From Pseudoruminococcus sp964385235 (GTDB lineage: Bacteria; Bacillota; Clostridia; Oscillospirales; Acutalibacteraceae), in the NCBI GenBank assembly GCA_964385235.1, contig CAYLOD010000020.1, positions 1 through 23,562 of the forward strand: 23,562 bases of DNA. The letters run 5' to 3'. The notes below the pieces were generated by a model, which saw only the letters and a program-made list of their open reading frames with translations, was not told the DNA's origin and made no database searches. The position numbers were made by a program, and so were the translations under genes. This document shows positions 15,513 to 23,545 of this stretch, piece after piece (position 1 is the stretch's first letter; each line of letters opens with the position of its first letter).

Positions 15513-17801
15513 TTATTCGCTTTTATTGAGCCTCTCGATTATATCCCTGTTAATCAAGGAATGTACAGCCCGCCTGGTCGCTAAACGACTTCCGAAATAC
15601 AGCAGAATTACCGTTGCTGTAAACACCGGGGCAACATAGAACAAGTATATGTCCCATGTTCTTATAACTGACGATTGACTTGCCATTACAGTAAAGTATA
15701 TGTCCACTCCCCAGCCGCAGATCGTTCCCAATATGATTCCTTTTATCATTATATGATTTATCTCATTCAGTACCAATTTTTCTATTGTTTTGATTCTTGC
15801 GCCTATCGCTCTCATGATCGCATAGCTTGTCAGGTTTGAACGAACTTGAACATAGCTTGAGCATATTATCGCAATTAAAATTACTATAATAAATATAAAT
15901 ACGCTGACAACGATCTGAAATGTTTGCATATTTACTTTATCATAAAATTCTTTCTTCATCACGGCGTAATTATCAAGATCAACTCCCTTTGAATCCGACA
16001 CAACATATTCGAGATCCTGCACCAGCTCTTCTGTCCATGACTCATCATCAGGATCAAGATTTTTCAGCGCCAGGCATTCATAGTTGAGATTCGGGTTGAA
16101 CGAAAAAAGATATTCTGTAGAAATAATCAGATCCGGATATTCTTTCACCTCTTCGGAATATGTCGCGGCGACCTTGACACGGGCGACCTTAAACTTGATA
16201 TGCTCCTGAATATTTTCCTCGGTCGCGTCTTTGTCGGGAACAGGGACAACCATTGTAAATTCATCACCAACCGAACACAAGTTGTCGGGCGCTGCTATTT
16301 CAATGCCGCTTTTGTATTTTTCCTCATCTATGCTGCCGTCTGTAAATGTTTTAATGCAGTTTTTCATCGTTTCGTATGACTGCCATTGAACGGGAAGAGT
16401 TACCAATTTATCCGTACTGCTGTCTCCCCCCGCAAGCTGAATCATTTCATCTGCTCGCTCGTTTTCAAAAAGAAAGTTCCTTCCGGTCCCCTTTTTCTCA
16501 TTTTCCTCAACAACATATTTATGAAGTAATTTATTTTCGGGATTTTGCGTCGTAAGAAAAAACGGTATACATGTTTCTGAAACAGAAGCCTCCATGACCT
16601 GTACCCTGTCGTTTTCCATAACCTTTTCCGCAGCGCCGCGGGATACGCCGGCGCCAACCGGGAAAGTTACATAATAGCTCTCCGGTCCAAGCGAACCTCC
16701 TTGCATATGAATGGCATAGTCAACATCATCGGAAAAATCATCGGGATTATTGAATGTAGCTCCTTTAGCATTGAACAATGGCAGAAACGGACCGAATGCA
16801 GCCATGCCAACGCAGAAAAACACAAGTATAGCACAGGTAGTGTTCTGAAAACGATATTTTCTGCCATAGGCTTTATGCCAGCAGCGCTTAATTTTCGTAA
16901 CAGACTTTCTTGTTTTTTTAGGATTATAAATCGCTTCTCTTAACGGCGGATTCTTATAGAGCCGTTTCAGCAGAATGCCGAAGGAAATACAAATTATTAT
17001 TCCCTGCAGTAAAGCGACGATCAGTAAGGATACCCAGCTTAAATGTAAAAGCAGCGGCTGTGACGAAAAATATGATATCAGCTTTAAAAGAAGCAATACA
17101 AGTACAGACATAATACTTGAAGCTATCAACGAGCTTGCCCACAGTAAAATCCCCTGAATAAATAAAAGCTTTCCCGCTTTTTTCTTTGAAAAGCCGATAC
17201 ATCTGAGCGAATTCAGATACGATTCCTGTTCCTTAAAGAAATACGATGAAATCGAGAAAATACCCATAACAGTGGCAAGTATGAAAAATAACACTACAGG
17301 GAACAAAGTTATATTGACTATATTGGTTGTACTATTAATTTCATAATCGGTTCGTGAATAATACGGGTACTCGCAGCCCATATTCATCGTCAAGTATGTT
17401 AGTTCCTTTGTAAAAATATGAGAATAGCTCGGAACGGCATTTACATCATTAACCGTAAATACAGACGGCATTGAAAGATCGGGTATTGTGTAATCCAATT
17501 TTAAAATATCATTTGTAAAGTTGTCTACAATACCTGTTAAAACAAAGCTTTTCTTTTCCGAACCTCCGTCCGCTTTTTTAATTGTAAGCTCCACAGTTTC
17601 TCCGGGTTTTTGAGTAAGTCCGAGAATATTATATGTACTTTTTTCTATTGCCGCTTCATTTCCGTTTTTCGGCATTTCACCGGAAAGAAGCTTGAACGGC
17701 AGAAGCGCGGACGCGTTTTCATCAACAGTGCCGATCCAAATATTATGATCTTCATCATCAAGCTTCCACAGACCCTCTACAATTCCCGCCCCCCTCATCA
17801 A
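15513..17801 (-). CDS. MacB/FtsX-like ABC transporter permease, main part (frameshifted)
   Basis: A 762-codon open frame holding most of an 8-helix permease with two FtsX modules. Helix positions by eye: about 163-187, 213-243 and 255-279 (first module), 325-345 (start of second), and 655-680, 697-717 and 727-749 near the C terminus. Between helices 5 and 6 lies a large extracytoplasmic domain of roughly 300 residues. The missing first helix and the start of the outer domain are in the ORF 17758-18033. The two frames join if one base is removed from a run of six G (- strand; 17789-17794), giving IDEGAGIVEGLWKLDDED. The frame could begin alone at the ATG at 17798 but would lack helix 1. A mutation, a slippery tract or an assembly error can all explain it. 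Paired with the ATPase at 18040, it would export or give resistance to the peptide at 18771. Confidence 0.8.
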   Translation of the reverse strand: MMRGAGIVEGLWKLDDEDHNIWIGTVDENASALLPFKLLSGEMPKNGNEAAIEKSTYNILGLTQKPGETVELTIKKADGGSEKKSFVLTGIVDNFTNDILKLDYTIPDLSMPSVFTVNDVNAVPSYSHIFTKELTYLTMNMGCEYPYYSRTDYEINSTTNIVNITLFPVVLFFILATVMGIFSISSYFFKEQESYLNSLRCIGFSKKKAGKLLFIQGILLWASSLIASSIMSVLVLLLLKLISYFSSQPLLLHLSWVSLLIVALLQGIIICISFGILLKRLYKNPPLREAIYNPKKTRKSVTKIKRCWHKAYGRKYRFQNTTCAILVFFCVGMAAFGPFLPLFNAKGATFNNPDDFSDDVDYAIHMQGGSLGPESYYVTFPVGAGVSRGAAEKVMENDRVQVMEASVSETCIPFFLTTQNPENKLLHKYVVEENEKKGTGRNFLFENERADEMIQLAGGDSSTDKLVTLPVQWQSYETMKNCIKTFTDGSIDEEKYKSGIEIAAPDNLCSVGDEFTMVVPVPDKDATEENIQEHIKFKVARVKVAATYSEEVKEYPDLIISTEYLFSFNPNLNYECLALKNLDPDDESWTEELVQDLEYVVSDSKGVDLDNYAVMKKEFYDKVNMQTFQIVVSVFIFIIVILIAIICSSYVQVRSNLTSYAIMRAIGARIKTIEKLVLNEINHIMIKGIILGTICGWGVDIYFTVMASQSSVIRTWDIYLFYVAPVFTATVILLYFGSRLATRRAVHSLINRDIIERLNKSE

Positions 17802-18033
17802 TCAGCGCTTCCTTGTTGTCGGATATAAAATCCGAGCTTACATAAAACCCAATTGAATCATATGAACCGTTTTTCGCTCTTTCGCTTTCCGCAACAGAGA
17901 ACTGAAAGCTGTCATTGTACCAAAAAACCGTCAAAAAGGAAAATATAAATAACGATATACAAAGCACAAGCCCCGCACAGCGCTTGGGATAGGATTTGAT
18001 ATATTTTTTAGTTAAGAACAGGTATGTTTTCAT
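17758..18033 (-). CDS. N-terminal fragment of the ABC permease
   Basis: A 91-codon frame carrying MKTYLFLTKKYIKSYPKR, a single membrane helix (about residues 18-39) and the first part of an outer domain (VAESERAKNGSYDSIGFYVSS). This is the usual start of MacB/FtsX-type permeases. It overlaps the main permease frame and runs out shortly after the six-G run. The ATG at 18033 lies 6 bases after the ATPase stop with only a weak GGTGA before it, so translation is probably coupled to the ATPase. With the main part it would make a protein of about 839 residues. Confidence 0.8.
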   Translation of the reverse strand: MKTYLFLTKKYIKSYPKRCAGLVLCISLFIFSFLTVFWYNDSFQFSVAESERAKNGSYDSIGFYVSSDFISDNKEALIDEGGGNCRGSVEA

Positions 18034-18039
18034 TATATA

Positions 18040-18711
18040 TCACCATATATCACCGCCCAGTACACCGTCGCTTATTGTCATGACCCTTGAGAATTTATTC
18101 GAGATCTTTTCATCGTGAGTTACAACGAGAAGGGTAACCGAAAATTCCTTCGCTATATCGAACAGCAGCTCTATAACAGCCTGTGTATTCCTTTTATCAA
18201 GATTTCCTGTCGGTTCATCACATAACAAAACAGAGGGATGATTTATTAAAGCTCTCGCAAGAGCGACTCTCTGCTGCTGACCGCCCGAGAGCTGCCCCGG
18301 AAGATGATTCGTCCTGTTGTCAAGTTCAAGGCGCTCTATAATTTTATCCGCAAACTTCTTGTCTATCTTCTTATTTTGGAGCATAACCGGCAGGACTATA
18401 TTTTCATAAGCGGTAAGCTCAGGGAGAAGATTAAACGACTGAAAGACAACACCGATATTTTCAAGGCGAAAATCATCACACTGGTTCTGTGACATTTTAG
18501 AAAAGTTCACATCATCGTATTTTATGCTTCCGTCAGTCGCCTGCTCCAGACCGGCAAGCACATGAAGCAAGGTAGACTTTCCCGAACCGCTTGTTCCCGT
18601 TACGGCTATCTGTTCGCCGTCGTTGATTTCAAAGGTACAGGGTTTTAGCGCTTCAACTGCAATTTTACCTTGCTTATATGTTTTCGACAAATTTTTTGCT
18701 GATATTTTCAT
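18040..18711 (-). CDS. ABC transporter ATP-binding protein, MacB/LolD type
   Basis: A 223-residue ABC ATPase. Walker A is GTSGSGKST (residues 39-47), the Q loop VVFQSFNLLPE is near 88-98, the signature LSGGQQQRVALARAL near 140, Walker B VLLCDEPTGNLD near 160 and the H-loop VTHDE near 197. All catalytic positions are intact. AGGAGG stands directly before the ATG and right after the terminator at 18729-18760. Family knowledge points to a tripartite or bacitracin/bacteriocin-type exporter with the FtsX-like permease that follows. Because that permease is frameshifted, the ATPase may currently lack a working partner. Confidence 0.93.
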   Translation of the reverse strand: MKISAKNLSKTYKQGKIAVEALKPCTFEINDGEQIAVTGTSGSGKSTLLHVLAGLEQATDGSIKYDDVNFSKMSQNQCDDFRLENIGVVFQSFNLLPELTAYENIVLPVMLQNKKIDKKFADKIIERLELDNRTNHLPGQLSGGQQQRVALARALINHPSVLLCDEPTGNLDKRNTQAVIELLFDIAKEFSVTLLVVTHDEKISNKFSRVMTISDGVLGGDIW

Positions 18712-18728
18712 AAATAAATCCTCCTAAT

Positions 18729-18760
18729 AAAAAACAGGCAAAAACTTCTGCCTGTTTTTT
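18729..18760 (-). terminator. Terminator between peptide gene and ABC genes
   Basis: A perfect 12-bp stem (18729-18740 with 18749-18760) with an 8-base loop whose arms end in A6 and T6, so it works in either direction. It follows the peptide stop by about 10 bases. Partial read-through would give high peptide and low transporter expression. Confidence 0.9.
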
Positions 18761-18770
18761 TAGGTATTAA

Positions 18771-19187
18771 TCACTTTGTGTAAAAGTTTCCTGTAAATGC
18801 AATATATTTACCGTTATTATCTGAGGCGTTTGCCGTTATATGATATTGAGCATTGTGTTCTCTATCTCCATACCACCAAACGCGGTGACCTTTGCCTACC
18901 GTAATGGTCTGATCCTGAGAACACCACACATCACCAAAAATCCATTCTTTCCAAAGCTGCATTGTTGCATGAGCTTTTGAAGTTGAGCAGGTGACTTGAA
19001 TGTTGTCATAAAATTTTCGTTTTGTATCAAGCCACCAGTTCTCACCTGTACCGGTACGTTCATTCGTTTGGAAAGAATATCTTGTATCCGCTGCTGAAGC
19101 GTTGAACGCAAGACATGACACAACCGTTGCAGCACTCAGTGCAATTGCCGCTATTTTCTTTACAAGTTTTCCGGATATTTTCGCCAT
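18771..19187 (-). CDS. Small secreted Trp-rich protein, bacteriocin-like (DUF2712/lactococcin 972-like by eye)
   Basis: A 138-residue precursor. I chose the ATG at 19187, behind CAGGAG; longer in-frame starts lack a ribosome site. The signal peptide covers residues 1-32 (KLVKK, then IAAIALSAATVVS, cleavage likely after NASA). The mature 106 residues are rich in Trp, Tyr and Asn and have two cysteines, C67 and C89, able to form one disulfide. The ending, YHITANASDNNGKYIAFTGNFYTK, looks like a beta strand pair. The family is not firmly recognised. The layout (secreted beta-rich protein, then ABC ATPase and 8-helix permease) resembles cassettes of DUF2712 or lactococcin 972 type. A role as antimicrobial with self-protection is inference. 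VVSC at 22-25 also fits a lipobox, but the later AXA site seems better. Confidence 0.65.
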   Translation of the reverse strand: MAKISGKLVKKIAAIALSAATVVSCLAFNASAADTRYSFQTNERTGTGENWWLDTKRKFYDNIQVTCSTSKAHATMQLWKEWIFGDVWCSQDQTITVGKGHRVWWYGDREHNAQYHITANASDNNGKYIAFTGNFYTK

Positions 19188-19345
19188 ATATAAAAATCTC
19201 CTGTTTTTCATAACAGCACAATCTTTATAATAAAGATTAAAGCCTGCTTTGCAGTTAATATTACTCACATTACTTGTTAAAACATTGGAGCACCTGCTTT
19301 CTTTTCGGTTCATTCGTTATTAAGTTCCGATAAAGTATATGTGAC

Positions 19346-19370
19346 ACCTGTTTAACATAATTATACAGGT
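19346..19370 (-). promoter_or_regulatory. Imperfect 25-bp palindrome covering a -10 box, candidate operator of the peptide gene
   Basis: The arms ACCTGT and ACAGGT enclose TAA/TTA pairs. On the - strand the palindrome includes TATAAT (19365-19360), with no good -35 box. This is a typical arrangement for a regulated promoter. It lies about 160 bases before the peptide start. Confidence 0.45.
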
Positions 19371-19746
19371 ATTTCTCTAATTGAAATTTTACCTAATATA
19401 AGTTATGTAAAAGGTTCCATATGCAATCTGAAAAATATATTCTGATTTTATAAAAAATATTTAAAATCAATGTTTTCTGTGAATTTAATATTTAAAATTA
19501 AAAATATAAAAATAATTTAGTGATACAATCAAACTATTTACAATTTTTATTATATTTTATGTATCTGCTTTTGTCAACATTTTTTGCGATTTTTTAAAAA
19601 TTTATATATAAAAAGTAAATTCCGAATTTAAATGCAGCAATAACAAAGAGCAACCTTTAATCCGGGAATTTAAGGTTTTACTAAAAATCGTAAAAATTCC
19701 GGAGCGGTATAACCTCTGCCGATGTCCCTCCGTCTCTAAGGCGGTA

Positions 19747-19824
19747 GGACGGAGCCCGGCGGGACGGAGCCCGGCGGGACGGAGCCCGGCGGGACGGAGC
19801 CCGGTGGGACGGAGCCCGGTGGGA
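19747..19824. repeat. Five tandem copies of a 15-bp GC-rich repeat
   Basis: The unit is GGACGGAGCCCGGCG, in three identical copies and two with T for the penultimate C, then a partial copy GGA. An inverted repeat CTCCGTC/GACGGAG joins the left edge of the array to about 19727. The array would encode GLRPA/GLRPT pentapeptides on the - strand, but that frame has no ribosome site or conserved context. Confidence 0.95.
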
Positions 19825-19834
19825 AACATTTATC

Positions 19835-19864
19835 GCTTAAGTGGGGGCGATCCCCCGCTGAAGC
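19835..19864. repeat. GC hairpin next to the tandem repeat
   Basis: A 13-bp stem with one mismatch and one G-T pair (19835-19847 with 19852-19864) and the loop CGAT. Its core is G5/C5. No T run follows, so it is not a terminator; it may belong to the same repeat element as the array 11 bases to its left. Confidence 0.6.
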
Positions 19865-19968
19865 GCTTAAAATTGACTTGCAATATTGGCAGGTTGTTTA
19901 AGCCGCGCTTAAAAACAGTTCCGTTTTATGTTTCAAATAGAAAAATTCGGGTTTTTGTGCTATTATAA

Positions 19969-19977
19969 TGGTATAAT
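19969..19977 (+). promoter_or_regulatory. Extended -10 promoter of the sugar kinase
   Basis: TGGTATAAT at 19969-19977 is a perfect extended -10. A second TATAAT overlaps just upstream at 19964. No good -35 box is visible. The leader to the kinase ATG is about 75 bases. Confidence 0.55.
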
Positions 19978-20060
19978 ACTTATGGGAATCCAAAGGCGCA
20001 CCGCTTAAAAAGGCGCTGTATAATAACGTACCGATAAAATACCGAAATGGAGATGATGTT

Positions 20061-20972
20061 ATGATATATACATTAACTCTTAATCCATCGATAGACTATA
20101 TCGTCCATCTCAACAGCTTTACAAGCGGCATTACAAACAGAACTACCGGTGAGGAATACTATATTGGCGGGAAAGGCATAAATGTGTCCTGCATTCTTTC
20201 GGAACTCGGCATACCGAATGTCGCGTTAGGCTTTACGGCAGGATTCACGGGGGAGGCTATTGAAAACGGCCTTAAAGACAGAGGAATAAATACCGGTTTT
20301 ATAAGGCTGAAAAACGGTATATCAAGGATAAACATAAAGTTGAAAGCTGATGTGGAAAGCGAAATAAATTGTCAGGGTCCTGTTATCGGAAGCGATGAAT
20401 TTGATTTGCTTTTAAAGAAAACAGATATGATAACGGACGGGGATACGGTCGTTATAGCGGGAAGTATCCCCGGCACCCTTTCGGGCGGCTCATACGGAAA
20501 AATACTTAAAAGGCTCGCCGGGAGAAATATCCGGGTTATTATAGACACAAGCGGACGGCTGCTTGCGGATTTGCTTAAATACAAACCGTTTTTGATAAAG
20601 CCGAACAGACAGGAGCTGTCAGAGATATTCGGCGCGGACGCTGTAAATGACGCGGACGCAGTTATGTACGCGAAAAAGCTGCGGAACATGGGTGCGAAAA
20701 ACGTTATTGTTTCCCTCGGCGGCGACGGAGCGATTTTTATTGATGAATCGGGAGCTTTATACAGAAGCGGCGTGCTCGATGAAAGGGTGCTTAACACAGT
20801 GGGTTCGGGCGATTCTATGGTCGCGGGATTTATCGCGGGATATGAGCGGACAAAGAATTATTCCTACGCGTTTACCCTCGGCACGGCCTGCGGAAACGCG
20901 ACGGCATTTTCAAAAGGACTTGCCGGTAAGGAAAAAATCTGCGAGGTTTTAACCAAGCTGCAGGCGAAATAA
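20061..20972 (+). CDS. fruK: 1-phosphofructokinase family sugar-phosphate kinase (PfkB)
   Basis: A 303-residue ribokinase-fold kinase. The substrate-side signature GGKGINVS is at residues 36-43 and the ATP/catalytic signature NTVGSGDSMVAGF includes the catalytic base near D251. TLTLNPSIDYIV at the N terminus and SLGGDGAIFID are typical of FruK and LacC, which phosphorylate fructose 1-phosphate or tagatose 6-phosphate. GGAG lies 9 bases before the ATG. Neither a fruR-type regulator nor a fructose PTS permease is adjacent, so the exact substrate is inferred from family resemblance only. The gene appears monocistronic. Confidence 0.85.
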   Translation: MIYTLTLNPSIDYIVHLNSFTSGITNRTTGEEYYIGGKGINVSCILSELGIPNVALGFTAGFTGEAIENGLKDRGINTGFIRLKNGISRINIKLKADVESEINCQGPVIGSDEFDLLLKKTDMITDGDTVVIAGSIPGTLSGGSYGKILKRLAGRNIRVIIDTSGRLLADLLKYKPFLIKPNRQELSEIFGADAVNDADAVMYAKKLRNMGAKNVIVSLGGDGAIFIDESGALYRSGVLDERVLNTVGSGDSMVAGFIAGYERTKNYSYAFTLGTACGNATAFSKGLAGKEKICEVLTKLQAK

Positions 20973-20973
20973 A

Positions 20974-21005
20974 TTAAAAACGGCAGGTATCGTCACATAC
21001 CCGCC
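20974..21005 (-). terminator. Second terminator downstream of tRNA-Arg
   Basis: On the - strand a 9-bp stem with one G-U pair (21005-20997 with 20990-20982) is followed by GTTTTTAATTT. It also lies just after the kinase stop, but the + direction has no T run. Confidence 0.6.
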
Positions 21006-21041
21006 ATGCGTCATTACCTTATAGCCGTCATTACTCCGCAA

Positions 21042-21073
21042 AAAGGCGATAGGCATAAAAGCCTACCGCCTTT
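21042..21073 (-). terminator. Terminator of tRNA-Arg
   Basis: A 12-bp stem with one G-U pair (AAAGGCGGTAGGC with GCCTATCGCCTTT on the - strand), followed by TTTTGC, begins 6 bases past the tRNA 3' end. In the + direction the same hairpin is followed by TTTAAAT and may end the kinase transcript. Confidence 0.75.
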
Positions 21074-21078
21074 AAATC

Positions 21079-21155
21079 TGGCGCGCCAGAAGGGACTCGA
21101 ACCCCCGACCTTTTGGTTCGTAGCCAAACACTCTATCCGGCTGAGCTACTGGCGC
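21079..21155 (-). tRNA. tRNA-Arg (anticodon ACG), CCA encoded
   Basis: On the - strand 77 bases fold as a full cloverleaf. The acceptor arm is GCGCCAG/CTGGCGC with discriminator G and an encoded CCA. The D arm is GCTCAGCCGGATAGAGT, the anticodon stem TTTGG/CCAAA with loop CTACGAA (anticodon at 21121-21119), and the T arm GGGGGTTCGAGTCCCTT. The A at position 34 is normally converted to inosine, reading CGN codons. Confidence 0.97.
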
Positions 21156-21277
21156 TTTTGAGGTTCTTATAGAACCGCTTACTAATAATATCACAATCCC
21201 ATCTGAAAATCAAGCAAAAATTTTATAAATAAGAAAATTTTCACTTCACCTGAATAATGTAAAATTTTATAACATAC

Positions 21278-21307
21278 TTGAAGTAACGTGAAGATAAATG
21301 ATATAAT
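21278..21307 (+). promoter_or_regulatory. Promoter of the MoxR-DUF58 operon
   Basis: TTGAAG (21278-21283), an 18-base spacer and TATAAT (21302-21307). The start codon follows 40 bases later. Confidence 0.7.
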
Positions 21308-21346
21308 TATGTAGGATCTACTAATTTCCTGCTTAGGAGGATATTA

Positions 21347-22282
21347 ATGTATAACAAAGCTTTAGAAATAATAAATGAGGTTCGTAAGGCTGTTATCGGA
21401 AAGGACAATATAATAGCTAAGATTTTAATGGCGATCCTGGCTCAGGGGCATATACTTCTTGAGGATTGTCCCGGAGTCGGCAAGACGACAATAGTTCTCG
21501 CGTTTTCAAAGGCTCTCGATCTGTCGTACAAGAGAATGCAGTTCACGCCGGAGATACTTCCGGGAGATGTCGTCGGATATACGGTTATAAACAAAAATAC
21601 GGGTAAGCAGGAGTACCGCCCCGGAGCCGCGCTGTGTAATCTTTTCCTCGCCGATGAGATAAACAGGACAAGCTCGAAAACACAGAGCGCTCTCCTCGAG
21701 GCAATGGAGGAGGGCAATATAACAGTCGACGGCACTACGTACATTATTCCTCGTCCATATACCGTTATCGCTACTCAAAACCCCATAGGCTACACCGGCA
21801 CTCAGCTCCTGCCGGAATCGCAGTTGGACAGATTTCTCATTAAGCTTTCTGTCGGCTATCCCAAAATCTCTGATGAGGTGCGTATTCTAAAGCAAAAGCA
21901 GGTCGGCAACCCGCTCGACAACGTGACTAAGGTCGCTGACAAAAACGACATTATCGCCATGCAGCAGTCTGTCGAAAATATATATATATCGGACGATGTA
22001 TATGAATATATAGCACGTCTTGCCGCCGCGACGAGAAATCATCCTCTGATCAAAATGGGAGCGAGTCCTCGCGCGTCTATCGCCCTCGCGAGGATGTGCC
22101 GCGCCGCCGCATGGGTATCGCGCCGCGAATATGTCGTACCCGAAGATGTTCAAAATGTATTTTTCGATGTGTTCGAGCATCGCATTCTGATCAATGCAAA
22201 AGCAGGTATAAGCGGCTCAACGCCTCATGCGGCATTGGAGGACGTTCTGAAAAACGTTATGCCCCCGATGATAAAAATCTGA
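21347..22282 (+). CDS. MoxR-family AAA+ ATPase
   Basis: A 311-residue AAA+ ATPase of the MoxR branch. Walker A is GVGKTT at residues 43-48, with ILLEDCPGVGKTT typical of MoxR. FTPEILPGDVVG follows, then Walker B LFLADEINR near 101-109 and sensor I ATQNPIGYTGT near 143-153. The C-terminal lid contains GASPRASIALARMCRA and YVVPEDVQNV. AGGAGG lies 6 bases before the ATG. MoxR proteins act as chaperones for assembly or metal-insertion of partner complexes, usually next to a DUF58 protein with a VWA-like domain, as here. Confidence 0.94.
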   Translation: MYNKALEIINEVRKAVIGKDNIIAKILMAILAQGHILLEDCPGVGKTTIVLAFSKALDLSYKRMQFTPEILPGDVVGYTVINKNTGKQEYRPGAALCNLFLADEINRTSSKTQSALLEAMEEGNITVDGTTYIIPRPYTVIATQNPIGYTGTQLLPESQLDRFLIKLSVGYPKISDEVRILKQKQVGNPLDNVTKVADKNDIIAMQQSVENIYISDDVYEYIARLAAATRNHPLIKMGASPRASIALARMCRAAAWVSRREYVVPEDVQNVFFDVFEHRILINAKAGISGSTPHAALEDVLKNVMPPMIKI

Positions 22283-22345
22283 TCTTTTCCGGTTCGCACA
22301 TATGACACCTTTTACGCCGTTTTGTTGTCCAAAAGGAGTAACGCC

Positions 22346-23506
22346 ATGCTCTTTAACCGCATAATGTATTTTTTGCTAATCGTATTAACGATTATATTTA
22401 ACATTTTCTTTGACGGGTATCTTGCGTTCTTTGTTTTCATGTTTGTAATTCTGCTTCCCGTCCTATCATTTATATCACTTTTTTTTCTGAAAAAACAGCT
22501 TAATATTCAGGTGTCCGCTCTTAAACCCATGAACACGCGCGGCAATAAATCTGTAGTGCGTATAATTCTGTCAACCAAGCTAAAGCTCCCTTCGGGAAAG
22601 GCACGTTTGAGGATTTGCTACTCCAACGGCTTTACAGACGACGCCGGCAGGGATTATATATATATTACTCCGTCTTTTGAAGTTCACACCGTTGACCTGC
22701 TTTACAATTCACTCCACAGCGGTTCACTCGTGTTCACGGTAGATGAGGTCAGGGTATACGATTTTCTTATGCTCTTTTCATTAAAAGCGAAAATCCGTGA
22801 CAACAATTCATGCAGCATAACCGTTCTTCCCTCAGCGGGCAGCATAGCCGTGCCAAGCTCTATACGCAGCGAGACGGCGGGTGAAAGCAACGAATACTCC
22901 AAACGGTTCGCGGGTGACGATCCGTCGGAAATCTTCGATATAAGGGATTACCGTGAAGGCGACAGAATACGGCGCATTCACCGCTGGCTTTCTGAAAAGT
23001 ACAACACTATAATTGTCAAGGATTTCGGAGAGCCGATTTCCGAAAGCGTTCTGATACTTGTGGATTTTTCCGAAAACGCGGATTTTTCGGAAAGCATTCT
23101 CGACCTTTTGTATGGGGTTATCAATATTTTGCTTAAAAATGACATAAAGCCCTGTGTGAAATGGTACGGCGCCGAACAGGGTAAGATCAATGAATTTTCA
23201 TCTAATACCGTGTTTGACGTGCAGTATTTCTTCAGCATACTGCTCGCAAACTCCAAGTGCGAGAGCGGACTGCTTAAAAACTATATCTGCTCCGGGGATT
23301 CGGGCAAATACTCGACTGTGATCTTCATATCCTCTGATATAGGCAGGGATATTCTGCCCAACCTGTACGAGCTCGCGCAGTCGGTACCGACGATTATATA
23401 TGAGGTCGCGGAGGAAGGCAGCGAAACGCTTGACAATATGCGTACGGTTCCCGCCGAGTATCACAGGCTGGAAATACCCGCGCAACAAGAAGATAAAAAT
23501 GAATAG
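22346..23506 (+). CDS. DUF58 membrane protein, MoxR partner
   Basis: A 386-residue protein. The ATG at 22346 has AAAAGGAG at 22331-22338; the TTG at 22322 would swallow that site. Two membrane helices span about residues 5-24 and 26-48. The DUF58 signature is DDPSEIFDIRDYREGDRIRRIHRWLSEKYNTIIVKDF, followed by ILVDFSEN, the start of a VWA-like fold. It is the second gene of the MoxR operon, 63 bases after the ATPase. In the family these two genes commonly precede a transglutaminase-like membrane protein, so the next gene may be one. The molecular role is unknown. Confidence 0.92.
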   Translation: MLFNRIMYFLLIVLTIIFNIFFDGYLAFFVFMFVILLPVLSFISLFFLKKQLNIQVSALKPMNTRGNKSVVRIILSTKLKLPSGKARLRICYSNGFTDDAGRDYIYITPSFEVHTVDLLYNSLHSGSLVFTVDEVRVYDFLMLFSLKAKIRDNNSCSITVLPSAGSIAVPSSIRSETAGESNEYSKRFAGDDPSEIFDIRDYREGDRIRRIHRWLSEKYNTIIVKDFGEPISESVLILVDFSENADFSESILDLLYGVINILLKNDIKPCVKWYGAEQGKINEFSSNTVFDVQYFFSILLANSKCESGLLKNYICSGDSGKYSTVIFISSDIGRDILPNLYELAQSVPTIIYEVAEEGSETLDNMRTVPAEYHRLEIPAQQEDKNE

Positions 23507-23545
23507 GTTATATTCGGCTTTGCAAGATACAAAAGGGGGATTGGT

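Larger units (their letters stand above)
19188..20060. other. Long AT-rich intergenic region between the peptide cassette and the sugar kinase
   Basis: No protein gene is supported in these 873 bases. From right to left it holds the kinase promoter, a 17-bp palindrome TTTAAGC-CGC-GCTTAAA near 19898-19914, a GC hairpin, 15-bp tandem repeats, a very AT-rich stretch (about 19380-19620), an imperfect palindrome, and an 8-bp hairpin AATCTTTA/TAAAGATT (19220-19238) in the peptide leader. The heptamer CGCTTAA recurs four times between 19834 and 20008. Confidence 0.6.

Noticed and set aside
18771..19187. Lipoprotein signal (VVSC at residues 22-25) in the small secreted protein
   Set aside because: The tetrapeptide fits a loose lipobox, but a normal AXA cleavage site seven residues later and the mature sequence suit plain secretion better. 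Not excluded.
19747..19824. CRISPR array
   Set aside because: The copies abut with no spacers and are only 15 bp long; there are no cas genes.
19602..19829. - strand frame encoding GLRPA/GLRPT pentapeptide repeats
   Set aside because: The frame is a by-product of the 15-bp tandem repeat (a multiple of three). It has no ribosome site and ends in AT-rich sequence without protein character.
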